The position numbers were made by a program, and so were the translations under genes. A DNA stretch of 18,642 nt from Alphaproteobacteria bacterium (lineage in GTDB: Bacteria > Pseudomonadota > Alphaproteobacteria > Rhodospirillales > Rhodospirillaceae), in NCBI GenBank assembly GCA_003250275.1, contig QKGW01000493.1, positions 1 through 18,642 of the forward strand. Reading direction: 5' to 3'. The notes beneath the pieces were generated by a model that worked only from the letters and a program-made list of their open reading frames with translations, was not told the DNA's origin and did no database searches. Below are positions 1 through 6,489 of this stretch, one piece after another; position 1 is the first letter of the stretch, and every line of letters begins with the position of its first letter.

Positions 1-1
1 G

Positions 2-472
2 TCGCCGAAGGCGATCGGCCTGATCTTCTTCGGCTGGGGCGTCGCGCTCGCGGTGTTCTCGGTGCTGGTCGCGCCGTGGTTCCAGCAGCGCTTCGCCGGC
101 GACAAGCTGATCGCCTGGGGCCTCACCGCGATGGCCGCGCTGCTCGGCGCGATGGCGTTCGGCATCCCGGAACTCACCATCGCCGCGGTGATCGCCTCGG
201 GCGCGGTGATGGGCGTCAACAACACCGTGTTCACCGAAATGGCAATGGAGGTCTCGGGCGAACCGCGCGCCGTCGCTTCCGCCGCCTACAACTTCGTGCG
301 CTGGTTCGCGGGTGTCGTCGCCCCCTACGCCGCGCCCTCGATCGCCGCGCGCTTCGGCGAGAGCGCGACCTTCGCCGTCGCCGCCTGCGCCGCGCTCGTC
401 GGCGTCGGGGTGATCTGGTCGCGCCGCCACCATCTTGGCCGGTTCGGTTCGATCCCGCTCGCCGCGGAATGA
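2..472 (+). CDS. MFS transporter, C-terminal fragment
   Basis: The reading frame is already open at the window edge, so only about 156 C-terminal residues are present. They consist of alternating hydrophobic segments of roughly 20 residues. These are separated by short polar loops such as PWFQQRFAGDK and by a conserved-looking stretch (NNTVFTEMAMEVS, then RAVASAAYNFVRWFAG) typical of the last transmembrane helices of major facilitator superfamily exporters. A short basic cytoplasmic tail (WSRRHHLGRF) ends the protein. The substrate cannot be told from this part. The internal GTG at 53 lies inside a transmembrane segment and is not a credible start. No link to the B12 genes downstream is evident beyond shared strand. 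Confidence 0.75.
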   Translation, partial: SPKAIGLIFFGWGVALAVFSVLVAPWFQQRFAGDKLIAWGLTAMAALLGAMAFGIPELTIAAVIASGAVMGVNNTVFTEMAMEVSGEPRAVASAAYNFVRWFAGVVAPYAAPSIAARFGESATFAVAACAALVGVGVIWSRRHHLGRFGSIPLAAE

Positions 473-515
473 ACCGGCCCGCCGCCCGCGTCGCGGCTCC
501 CGAAAGCCGTTGACG

Positions 516-534
516 CGGGGCGGTGCGCGCCCCG
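516..534 (+). promoter_or_regulatory. GC-rich hairpin just ahead of cbiB
   Basis: A 7-bp perfect stem (CGGGGCG at 516-522 with CGCCCCG at 528-534, 5-nt loop) ends 3 to 15 nt before the three candidate ATG starts of cbiB (538, 547, 550). None of these starts has a recognisable Shine-Dalgarno sequence. The hairpin could limit ribosome access or be incidental in such GC-rich DNA. Confidence 0.3.
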
Positions 535-546
535 ATCATGCGCGCC

Positions 547-1527
547 ATGATGATCCATGCCTCTCCCGCCTGGGTGCTGCTCGCGGCGCTCGTCCTCGAT
601 GCCGTGATCGGCGATCCCTACGCCCTCTATCGCGCCGTGCCGCACCCGGTGGCGCTGATCGGCCGTGCCATCGCCGTTCTCGACGGCGCCTGGAACACCC
701 CCGAACGCTCGCGCCGGATGCGCCGCGTCCTCGGCGTGCTGCTGCTCGCGGTGATGGTCTCGGGCACCTTCGCCATCGGCCTCGCGATCACCGCGCTCGC
801 CGCGCACGTCGCTTACGGCTGGATCATCGAGGCGGTCGCGGTCTACGTCCTGATCGCGCAGCAGAGCCTCTATCTCCACGTCCGCGCCGTCGCCCGCGCG
901 CTCGAAACCAACGGCCTCGCCGCCGGGCGCAAGGCGGTCGGGATGATCGTCGGGCGCGACCCGGAAACCCTCGACGAGGCGGGCGTCTGCCGCGCCGCCG
1001 TCGAATCCTGCGCCGAGAGCTTCGCCGACGGCGTGGTCTCGCCGATCTTCTGGTACGCCGTGCTCGGCCTGCCGGGGATGCTCGCGTTCAAGGCGGTCAA
1101 TACCCTCGATTCGATGGTCGGCCACAAGACCGAAAAGTACGTCGACTTCGGCTGGGCCTCGGCGCGCTTCGACGACCTGATGAACTACGTCCCCGCGCGC
1201 CTCGCCGGGTGGCTGATCGCCGCCGCCGCCGGCCTCGCCCGCTTCGCCGACGGCCACAAGGCCGCCTGGGTGATGCTGCGCGACGCCCGCGTCCACCACT
1301 CGCCCAACGCCGGGTGGCCGGAATCCGCGATCGCGGGCGCCCTCGGCCTCAAGCTCCTCGGCCCGCGCATCTACCCCGGCGAAGTCGTCGAGGCGCCGTG
1401 GATCGGCGAAGGCACCGCCGACGCCACCCCCGCCCACATCCGCCAGTCCCTCAAACTCTACGCCGCCGCCTGCGTCCTCAACGGCCTCGCCGCCGTCGCC
1501 GCCCTGCTGCTGGCGTGGGGGATATAA
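547..1527 (+). CDS. cbiB: Adenosylcobinamide-phosphate synthase CbiB (CobD)
   Basis: This integral membrane enzyme attaches the aminopropanol (phosphate) arm to adenosylcobyric acid, giving adenosylcobinamide (phosphate). About 326 residues match the family length. Family blocks seen in order are an N-terminal LDAVIGDPY followed by PHPVALIGRAI, then a central GRDPETLDEAGVCRAAVESCAES, then NTLDSMVGHKTEKY and DDLMNYVPARL, and finally HHSPNAGWPESAIAGALG near the C terminus. Several hydrophobic segments fit a multi-pass protein. The start is uncertain: ATG at 538, 547 and 550 and GTG at 523 are all in frame. I chose 547 because family homology begins just after it. The gene is alone on the + strand and converges with the DUF1636/cobQ genes, from which it is separated by a strong bidirectional hairpin. 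Its partners cobU, cobS and cobT lie further along the window. Confidence 0.93.
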   Translation: MMIHASPAWVLLAALVLDAVIGDPYALYRAVPHPVALIGRAIAVLDGAWNTPERSRRMRRVLGVLLLAVMVSGTFAIGLAITALAAHVAYGWIIEAVAVYVLIAQQSLYLHVRAVARALETNGLAAGRKAVGMIVGRDPETLDEAGVCRAAVESCAESFADGVVSPIFWYAVLGLPGMLAFKAVNTLDSMVGHKTEKYVDFGWASARFDDLMNYVPARLAGWLIAAAAGLARFADGHKAAWVMLRDARVHHSPNAGWPESAIAGALGLKLLGPRIYPGEVVEAPWIGEGTADATPAHIRQSLKLYAAACVLNGLAAVAALLLAWGI

Positions 1528-1530
1528 CGC

Positions 1531-1695
1531 CAGGCAGGGGCTCCGCCCCTGGACCCCGTCGGAGGGTCGCGGACCCTCCGAACCTCCCGGACATTTCCAA
1601 AGACAAAGGGCCCTCGAACGAGGGCCCTTTGTCTTTGGAAGCGAATGGGGTCTGGGGCCCAAGGCCCCAGCGGGTCGAGGGCGGAGCCCTCGCCT
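1531..1695. repeat. Composite array of five palindromes between convergent genes
   Basis: Five stem-loops lie head to tail in this convergent gap: 1535-1551 (7 bp), 1560-1580 (9 bp), 1595-1640 (20 bp), 1652-1670 (8 bp) and 1676-1692 (7 bp). The outermost two are related in inverted orientation: each, read inward, has GGGCTCCGCCC inside a CCAGG-to-GACCC context. The block is therefore roughly symmetric about the central hairpin. The 1560-1595 unit resembles units at 3651-3686 and 3763-3797, indicating a dispersed REP-like intergenic family. There is no coding potential of its own. Confidence 0.75.
1595..1640. terminator. Bidirectional terminator, 20-bp perfect stem
   Basis: Bases 1595-1614 are the exact reverse complement of 1621-1640, with a 6-nt CGAACG spacer whose outer bases can pair further. 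The hairpin sits between the convergent cbiB and DUF1636 genes. Either strand would form the same stem. The arm contains a CTTTGTCTTT stretch instead of a clean T-tract, so it is a plausible two-way terminator but not a textbook Rho-independent one. Confidence 0.65.
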
Positions 1696-1708
1696 GGACT
1701 TATACGCC

Positions 1709-2080
1709 TCACGCCTGCGGCGGGATGCGGGCGACGGCGCGGGTGCGGATTTCGGTGGGGGCGTCGGCCCAGGGGATGATGCCGTCGGCGGTTTCGGCGT
1801 AGATGGCGGCGGCCTTGAGGATGTCGTCGGGGTGTTTGGCGGGGTCGAGGCCGCCGTAGACGTAGGTCCAGCGTTCCGGGCCGCCGCTCAGGGCGACGGT
1901 GCAGCCCTTGGCGCAGGCGCACAGGCACTGCACCGGGCGCAGTGTGACGACGCCTTCGGGCAGTTCGCGGCTTTCGAGCGCTTCGAGCATGTCGGTGCCG
2001 GGCCAGGGCGCGCGGGTCGCGGGGGGACCGCCGGCGGCGCGGCGGCAGGTGGTGCATACGATCAGGGTCGTCTCGGTCAA
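1709..2080 (-). CDS. DUF1636 family metal-binding (ferredoxin-like) protein
   Basis: A 123-residue soluble protein of the DUF1636 family, which is commonly found next to cobalamin or CobW-type metal genes. Its biochemical role is not established. Six cysteines are suggestive of metal or Fe-S binding: a CxxC pair at residues 9 and 12 (VCTTCRR) and a cluster C52, C54, C56, C60 in the block CLCACAKGCTVAL. The C-terminal part (WTYVYGGLDP, then DGIIPWADAPTEIRTR and a terminal RIPP) also fits the family. I chose the TTG at 2080 because GAGGAG lies 6 nt upstream of it. The frame is open further upstream to a TTG at 2134, but that extension runs through a stem-loop. It follows cobQ on the same strand after 78 nt and is the last gene of that series. 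Confidence 0.8.
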   Translation of the reverse strand: MTETTLIVCTTCRRAAGGPPATRAPWPGTDMLEALESRELPEGVVTLRPVQCLCACAKGCTVALSGGPERWTYVYGGLDPAKHPDDILKAAAIYAETADGIIPWADAPTEIRTRAVARIPPQA

Positions 2081-2093
2081 AACCAACTCCTCT

Positions 2094-2157
2094 GCAAGAC
2101 CCGCCACACGTGGGGGATCGCGCCTCGGGTTCAAGGCGCGGCGGAGCCCGGTCTTGC
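2094..2157 (-). promoter_or_regulatory. Structured leader between cobQ and the DUF1636 gene
   Basis: Two nested perfect stems fill this gap: an outer 8-bp stem (2094-2101 with 2150-2157, GCAAGACC/GGTCTTGC) and an inner 7-bp stem (2119-2125 with 2134-2140, CGCGCCT/AGGCGCG) with an 8-nt loop. The outer stem starts 1 nt after the cobQ stop codon and ends just before the GAGGAG ribosome site of the next gene. It could be an intercistronic processing or stabilising element, an attenuator, or a leaky terminator. Confidence 0.45.
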
Positions 2158-2158
2158 T

Positions 2159-3616
2159 TTACCGGGCCGCCTTGAGCAGGGCGTCGATGTCGACGTGGGC
2201 TTCGAGGTGGTCGGCGAGGGCGTCGAGGGTGGCTTCGACCATTTCGTCGTAGGCGATGGTGGCGCGGTCGGGGTTGCCGACGTGGGCGAGGAACGCCTTG
2301 CGGAAGCCGTCGGAGGCGAAGATGCCGTGGATGTAGCAGCCCATCACCCGGCCGCTCGCGTCGATCGCGCCCGCCGGGGTGTTGCCGAGCGTGACCCACG
2401 GGGTATCGAGGCCGGGGCCGGAGGTTTCGCCGACGTGCATTTCGTAGCCGGAGATCGGGCTTTGCGACCAGTTGTCGAAGCCCGAGACCTCTTCGAGCAC
2501 CTTCTTGCCGCGCATCGAGGTGGCGAGGTCGAGGTAGCCGAGGCCGGGGGTGTCGCCGGGCGGGCCCTCGATGCCGTCGGGGTCCGAGACCGTCTTGCCG
2601 AGGCTCTGGAATCCGGCGCAGAGGCCGACGAGGAAGCCGCCGCGCCGCACGTGCGCGGCGATGTCGATGTCCCAGCCCTCGGTGCGGATGACGTCGAGAT
2701 CGGCGCGCGTCGCCTTCGAGCCGGGGAGGATGACCACGGTGGTGTCGGTGGGGATCGGCTCGCCGGGGGAGACGAAGATCACGTCGACGTCGGGCTCGGC
2801 GGCGAGCGGGTCGAGGTCGTCGAAATTGGCGATCCGCGAGATCCTCGGCACCGCGACGACGACGCGCCCGCCCTTGCGCGAGAAGTCGCGGTTTTCGAGC
2901 GTCATCGCGTCCTCGGCGGGGAGTTTCGCGGCGTCGGTGAACCACGGCACCACGCCGAGGCAGTCGAGGCCGGTCCTGTCCTTGATCGTCGCGGTGGCGG
3001 GCGTGAACAGCGAAACGTCGCCGCGGAACTTGTTGATCAGATACCCGATCGTGCGCGCCCGCTCGCTTTCGCGGATCAGCACGTGGGTGCCGACGATCGA
3101 GGCGATCACGCCGCCGCGGTCGATGTCGCCGATCAGCACCACCGGCACGTCCGCCGCCTCGGCGAAGCCCATGTTGGCGATGTCGTTCTCGCGCAGGTTC
3201 ACTTCCGCCGCGCTGCCCGCGCCCTCGATCAGAACGATGTCGCACTCGCTTTCGAGCTTGCGGAACGCCGCGAGCACATCGGGCATCAGCTTCGCCTTGG
3301 TGGCGAAGAAGTCCTTGGCGCTCGCCGAACCCTGCATCTTGCCGCGCACCACCACCTGCGCGCCGATGTCGGTCTGCGGCTTCAACAGTACCGGGTTCAT
3401 GTCGACCGAGGGCGGCACGCCGCACGCGCGCGCCTGCAACGCCTGGGCGCGGCCGATCTCGCCGCCGTCCGCCGTCACCGCCGCGTTGTTCGACATGTTC
3501 TGCGGCTTGAACGGACGAACCGTCATCCCCCGCCGCACCAGCGCCCGGCACAACCCGGCCACCAGCATCGACTTGCCGACATCCGACCCGGTGCCCTGAA
3601 ACATGATCGCGGTCAT
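2159..3616 (-). CDS. cobQ: Cobyric acid synthase (glutamine-hydrolysing) CobQ
   Basis: This enzyme amidates side chains b, d, e and g of adenosylcobyrinic acid a,c-diamide using glutamine and ATP, giving adenosylcobyric acid in the cytoplasm. The 485 residues match the family length. The N-terminal ATP-binding domain opens with GTGSDVGKS (residues 8-16), followed by FKPQNMSNNAAVT and a DIDRGGVIAS block. The C-terminal class-I-like glutamine amidotransferase domain has its nucleophile in GLCAGFQSLG (Cys333) and the partner His430 in CYIHGIF. Glycine after the cysteine is replaced by Ala-Gly, a mild variation. The start is the ATG at 3616: GGAGAAAGGA lies upstream, and the longer frame to 3721 only translates hairpin repeat DNA. 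It is separated from cobO by 193 nt of palindromic repeat and may need its own promoter there. Confidence 0.96.
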   Translation of the reverse strand: MTAIMFQGTGSDVGKSMLVAGLCRALVRRGMTVRPFKPQNMSNNAAVTADGGEIGRAQALQARACGVPPSVDMNPVLLKPQTDIGAQVVVRGKMQGSASAKDFFATKAKLMPDVLAAFRKLESECDIVLIEGAGSAAEVNLRENDIANMGFAEAADVPVVLIGDIDRGGVIASIVGTHVLIRESERARTIGYLINKFRGDVSLFTPATATIKDRTGLDCLGVVPWFTDAAKLPAEDAMTLENRDFSRKGGRVVVAVPRISRIANFDDLDPLAAEPDVDVIFVSPGEPIPTDTTVVILPGSKATRADLDVIRTEGWDIDIAAHVRRGGFLVGLCAGFQSLGKTVSDPDGIEGPPGDTPGLGYLDLATSMRGKKVLEEVSGFDNWSQSPISGYEMHVGETSGPGLDTPWVTLGNTPAGAIDASGRVMGCYIHGIFASDGFRKAFLAHVGNPDRATIAYDEMVEATLDALADHLEAHVDIDALLKAAR

Positions 3617-3650
3617 TTCGCCGTGCGTCCTTTCTCCGAGGTAAAGCCTT

Positions 3651-3686
3651 CCGGGGGGACTCGGTCCCCCCGCGCCCCCCGGACGT
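3651..3686 (+). repeat. Intergenic hairpin repeat, copy A
   Basis: An 8-bp stem (GGGGGGAC at 3653-3660 with GTCCCCCC at 3664-3671, loop TCG) is followed by a C-rich tail and GGACGTTT. Stem, loop and tail closely match the unit at 1561-1595. The same unit occurs in inverted orientation at 3763-3797, so the gap between cobQ and cobO carries an inverted pair about 100 bp apart. Confidence 0.6.
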
Positions 3687-3762
3687 TTTGGTGTTCGCGC
3701 GTCAGCGCAATCGACCGTCACGCCGCGTGAAGGCGTTATCGCGCTTCGCGCAAAAACCCAAC

Positions 3763-3797
3763 GAACGGGAGGTGCGGAGGGACCGAGTCCCTCCGCA
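3763..3797 (-). repeat. Intergenic hairpin repeat, copy B (inverted)
   Basis: An 11-bp perfect stem (3773-3783 with 3787-3797, loop CGA on the + strand) is followed, reading the minus strand, by a CACCTCCCG tail. On the minus strand the core reads GGGACTCGGTCCC, identical to the core of copy A. It lies 12 nt beyond the cobO stop codon, where it could also terminate cobO transcription. Confidence 0.6.
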
Positions 3798-3809
3798 ATC
3801 TTCCTGCTT

Positions 3810-4424
3810 TTAGAACTCCACCCCAGCCTGCGCTTTGACGCCCGCGCGGAAGGGGTGTTTGACCATGGTCATTTCGGTGACGAGGTCGGCGGCTTCGATC
3901 AGCGCCTCGGGTGCGTTGCGGCCGGTGACGACGACGTGGAGGTCGTCGGGCTTCGCGGCGAGGGTGTCGAGGACGTCGGCGACGGCGATGTAGTCGTAGC
4001 GCAGGGCGATGTTGAGTTCGTCGAGGACGACCATGTCGAAGTCGCCCTCGGCGATCCACGATTTGGCGAGGTCCCAGGCGGCCCGGCACGCGGCGACGTC
4101 GCGGCTGCGGTCCTGGGTTTCCCAGGTGAAGCCTTCGCCCATGATGCGGAATTCGACCTGTTCGCCGAAGGATTCGAGGGCGCGGCGTTCGGCGGTATCC
4201 CAGTTGCCGGAGCCCTTGATGAACTGGATGACGCCGACGCGGCCGCCGTGGCCGACGATGCGCAGCGCCATGCCGATCGCGGCGGTGGTCTTGCCCTTGC
4301 CCGGCCCGGTATGGACGATCACGAGGCCTTTCTCGACGGTCTTGCCCGCCATCATCCGGTCGCGGGCGGCCTTGCGCGCCTTCATCTTTTCGGTGTGGCG
4401 GCGGTTGAGGTCGTCGTCGCTCAT
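3810..4424 (-). CDS. cobO: Cob(I)yrinic acid a,c-diamide adenosyltransferase CobO
   Basis: This enzyme transfers the 5'-deoxyadenosyl group of ATP to the cobalt of reduced corrinoids (CobA/CobO/BtuR class). At 204 residues it is full length. Visible marks are a basic N-terminal helix (RRHTEKMKARKAARDR), the P-loop GPGKGKTT at residues 40-47, then VIQFIKG, GEGFTWETQD, the Walker-B-like VVLDELNIALRYDY, and the family C-terminal block from VVVTGRNAPEALIEAADLVTEM to the final KAQAGVEF. The ATG at 4424 overlaps the cobU stop by 4 nt (ATGA), so the two are surely co-translated. The frame is open upstream through cobU, but this is only a shadow of that gene. Confidence 0.96.
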   Translation of the reverse strand: MSDDDLNRRHTEKMKARKAARDRMMAGKTVEKGLVIVHTGPGKGKTTAAIGMALRIVGHGGRVGVIQFIKGSGNWDTAERRALESFGEQVEFRIMGEGFTWETQDRSRDVAACRAAWDLAKSWIAEGDFDMVVLDELNIALRYDYIAVADVLDTLAAKPDDLHVVVTGRNAPEALIEAADLVTEMTMVKHPFRAGVKAQAGVEF

Positions 4425-4966
4425 GCGTCGTCCTTCAGCACCAGGGGGAGACCGGCGGCGGTGAACACCACGCGCTGCGCCGCGGCGGCGACGCGCTGGT
4501 TGAGGCGGCCCTGTTCGTCGCGGAAGGCGCGGCCGAGCGGGGTTTCCGGCACCAGGCCGAGGCCGACCTCGTTGGAGACGCAGACCACCGGCCCGGGCGC
4601 GGCGGCGAGGGCGGCGACCAGCGCCTCCGCCTCGGCGGCGGGGTCGCGGTCTTCGAGCATCTGGTTGGTGAGCCAGAGGGTGAGGCAGTCGAGGAGGATC
4701 GGGCGTCCGGCTTCGAGGGTCGGCAGCAGGGCCGCGACCGCGAGCGGTTCCTCGACGGTTTCCCAGAGTTCGCCGCGCCGCGCCTTGTGGATGTCGATGC
4801 GCTCGCGCATTTCGGCGTCCCACGCGCGCCCGGTGGCGAGGTAGAGCGCGCGCACGCCGCGCCGCGCCGCTTCCGCCGCGACCCAGGTTTCGGCGAGCGT
4901 GCTCTTGCCCGAGCGGGCGCCGCCGAGGATCAGGGTGAGGGGCGGCAGGGGGCGGGTTTCAAGCAT
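4421..4966 (-). CDS. cobU: Bifunctional adenosylcobinamide kinase / adenosylcobinamide-phosphate guanylyltransferase
   Basis: Phosphorylates the aminopropanol arm and then attaches GMP, giving adenosylcobinamide-GDP, the substrate of cobS (named cobP in Pseudomonas nomenclature). It has 181 residues, the usual length. Motifs seen are the P-loop GGARSGKS at residues 15-22, RIDIHKARR with His60 at the position of the guanylylated histidine of the Salmonella enzyme, ILLDCLTLWLTN, and the C-terminal VSNEVGLGLVPETPLGRAFRDEQGRLN block. Its start overlaps the end of the phosphatase gene by 8 nt and its stop overlaps the cobO start by 4 nt, placing it in the middle of a tightly coupled operon. Confidence 0.96.
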   Translation of the reverse strand: MLETRPLPPLTLILGGARSGKSTLAETWVAAEAARRGVRALYLATGRAWDAEMRERIDIHKARRGELWETVEEPLAVAALLPTLEAGRPILLDCLTLWLTNQMLEDRDPAAEAEALVAALAAAPGPVVCVSNEVGLGLVPETPLGRAFRDEQGRLNQRVAAAAQRVVFTAAGLPLVLKDDA

Positions 4967-5612
4967 TCAGCAGGTTCACCGCGCCGACGCGGGCGATGCC
5001 TTCCAGATCGTCGTGGTAGTGGTCGATGCGGGTGATCGAGACGAAGTCGATGTCGAGGCGCTGGGCGTCCTGGTGCGGCAGGTTGAGGACGTTGGTGAGC
5101 TGCGCGCGGATGCTGCCCGCGTGCGCCACCGCGACGATGTCGCGGCCGCGGTAGGCCTCGCTGATCCGCGCCACCGCCTCGGCGACGCGGATCGCGTGGT
5201 CGAAGGCGTTCTCGCCGCCGCCCGCCGGGCGGTAGTTGTAGGGATCGTCCCAGAACGCCTGGGGCGCGCCGGGCTCGGCGGCCTCGATCTCGTCCCAGGT
5301 GAGGCCTTCCCAATCGCCGAAGTAGCGTTCCTCGAAGGCGGGCTCGGTGAGCACGGCGGCGGCGTCGTAGCGGTAGCCGCCCGCGCCGAGGGCTTCGAGG
5401 GTGAGGCGCGCGCGGGAGAGGCCGCTGGTGAGCACCACCGCGTTTTCCGGCAGGCGGCACGCCTGGGCGGCGAACACCGCGGCGTTGGAACAGTCGCAGG
5501 CGACGTCGTGGCGGCCGTAGACGATCCGTCCGGCCACCGGCACCGGTGCGTGCCGCACCCACCACCAGCGGGTCTTGACCCCGTTGAGTTTCACCGCGAG
5601 ACCTCTTGCCAT
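4959..5612 (-). CDS. cobC: Histidine phosphatase, CobC-like alpha-ribazole phosphatase
   Basis: A 217-residue member of the histidine (phosphoglycerate-mutase-like) phosphatase superfamily. In this context it probably removes the phosphate from alpha-ribazole phosphate or from adenosylcobalamin phosphate. The catalytic pieces are visible: VRHAPV with His21 (Pro in the loop in place of the usual Gly-Glu), TSGLSRARLTLEAL, the acidic FEERYFGDWEGLTWDEI and the second histidine in VAHAGSIRAQL. The symbol follows Salmonella usage; Pseudomonas cobC is an unrelated enzyme. The start is uncertain: ATG 5612 is used here, but GTG 5594 has AAGAGG 7 nt upstream and gives 211 residues. It follows cobS after 4 nt (22 nt for the GTG start) and overlaps cobU by 8 nt. 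Confidence 0.85.
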   Translation of the reverse strand: MARGLAVKLNGVKTRWWWVRHAPVPVAGRIVYGRHDVACDCSNAAVFAAQACRLPENAVVLTSGLSRARLTLEALGAGGYRYDAAAVLTEPAFEERYFGDWEGLTWDEIEAAEPGAPQAFWDDPYNYRPAGGGENAFDHAIRVAEAVARISEAYRGRDIVAVAHAGSIRAQLTNVLNLPHQDAQRLDIDFVSITRIDHYHDDLEGIARVGAVNLLNA

Positions 5613-5616
5613 CGCA

Positions 5617-6420
5617 TCACACCGGCGCGCGCAGCATCGCCACCAGAACCAGGACAAGGATGTCGACGGTTTGCGCGCCGCATCCGAGAACGTCGCCGGT
5701 ATAGCCGCCGATGTGGCGTTTGGCCAGCGCCGCGAGCCCGGCGACGCCAGCGACCGCGACGAAGAAGGCGAGGAACCCCTGCCCCGGCCCGAGTGCGACG
5801 AGCGCGATCAGCAGTCCGAGCAGCACCGCGGTCCAGGTCGAGCCCTCGGTGGGATAGCCCGAGGAGGCGGCGACGCCGTCGGAGCGGGCGGAGAAGTTGA
5901 GGGTCATCGACACCGGGATCATCGCGCGGCCGAGCGCGCCCGAGGCGATCATCGCGCAGAGCGCGTCGAGCGGCGCGAGGGTGCCGACGGCGACGACGCG
6001 GATCAGCAGGCTGAGCACCAGGGCGGTGGCGCCGTAGGTGCCGAGCAGCGAGTCGTGCATGATTTCCATTTTGCGTTCGCGCTCGTAGCCGCCGCCGAAG
6101 CCGTCGGCGACGTCGGCGAAGCCGTCCTCGTGCAGCGCGCCGGTGACCGCCACGGTGGTGGCGATGGCGAGCGCGCCGGCGAGCGCGTGCGGCGCGCCGA
6201 GGAACGCCGCGAGGGCGAAGGCGAGCCCGCCGATGCCGCCGATCGTCGCGCCGGCGACGGGAAAGGTGCGCATCGCGGTGGCGAGCGGATGCGACCGTGC
6301 CGCGTTGCCAGCGGGCAGCGGAATCCGCGTGAGGAAGATCATCGCGAAGAGGAGGTCGTCGAACCACGCGGCGAGGCCGGATGCGGGGTTCGACGTGGCG
6401 GGAGAAGGACTGTGGGACAT
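5617..6420 (-). CDS. cobS: Adenosylcobinamide-GDP ribazoletransferase CobS
   Basis: This membrane-bound cobalamin synthase joins adenosylcobinamide-GDP to alpha-ribazole (phosphate), completing the nucleotide loop (cobV in Pseudomonas nomenclature). It has 267 residues. Diagnostic blocks are FLTRIPLP (29-36), the acidic HEDGFADVADGFGGG (97-111), which is the probable metal/active site, IMHDSLLGTYG just after it, and GGYTGDVLGCGAQ near the C terminus. Five or more long hydrophobic segments fill the rest. It is the first gene of the minus-strand series and is divergent from cobT1, with only 69 nt between the start codons. No strong Shine-Dalgarno is seen before the ATG at 6420. Confidence 0.95.
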   Translation of the reverse strand: MSHSPSPATSNPASGLAAWFDDLLFAMIFLTRIPLPAGNAARSHPLATAMRTFPVAGATIGGIGGLAFALAAFLGAPHALAGALAIATTVAVTGALHEDGFADVADGFGGGYERERKMEIMHDSLLGTYGATALVLSLLIRVVAVGTLAPLDALCAMIASGALGRAMIPVSMTLNFSARSDGVAASSGYPTEGSTWTAVLLGLLIALVALGPGQGFLAFFVAVAGVAGLAALAKRHIGGYTGDVLGCGAQTVDILVLVLVAMLRAPV

Positions 6421-6446
6421 AAGGGTGGTGATTTCCCTGCGCTGAT

Positions 6447-6458
6447 CGTCTATAGACG
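6447..6458. promoter_or_regulatory. 12-bp palindrome with a -10-like core in the cobS/cobT divergent region
   Basis: CGTCTATAGACG is a perfect palindrome centred in the 69-nt gap. It contains TATAGA read on either strand, so one sequence could serve as the -10 element for both cobS and cobT1. The -35 regions are weak on both sides. It could equally be an operator. The gap is too short to hold a cobalamin riboswitch. Confidence 0.4.
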
Positions 6459-6489
6459 GGGCTTCCGCAGTCTAAGGAGAATCGGAAGG

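Noticed and set aside
2094..2157. tRNA-like appearance: terminal arms GCAAGACC/GGTCTTGC and an internal GGTTCAAGG resembling a T-loop
   Set aside because: The T-loop-like sequence is not next to the 3' acceptor strand, no D or anticodon arm can be drawn, and the length is too short.
3617..3721. Longer N terminus for cobQ
   Set aside because: The extra 35 codons translate the hairpin repeat, and the conserved P-loop follows directly after the ATG at 3616.
6421..6489. Cobalamin riboswitch upstream of cobS or cobT
   Set aside because: The gap is only 69 nt and lacks the conserved B12-box core. None was seen in the other gaps of the cob region either.
5575..6489. In-frame upstream extension of cobT1 to about 5575
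   Set aside because: It runs antisense through all of cobS, while family homology and a good ribosome site place the start at 6490.
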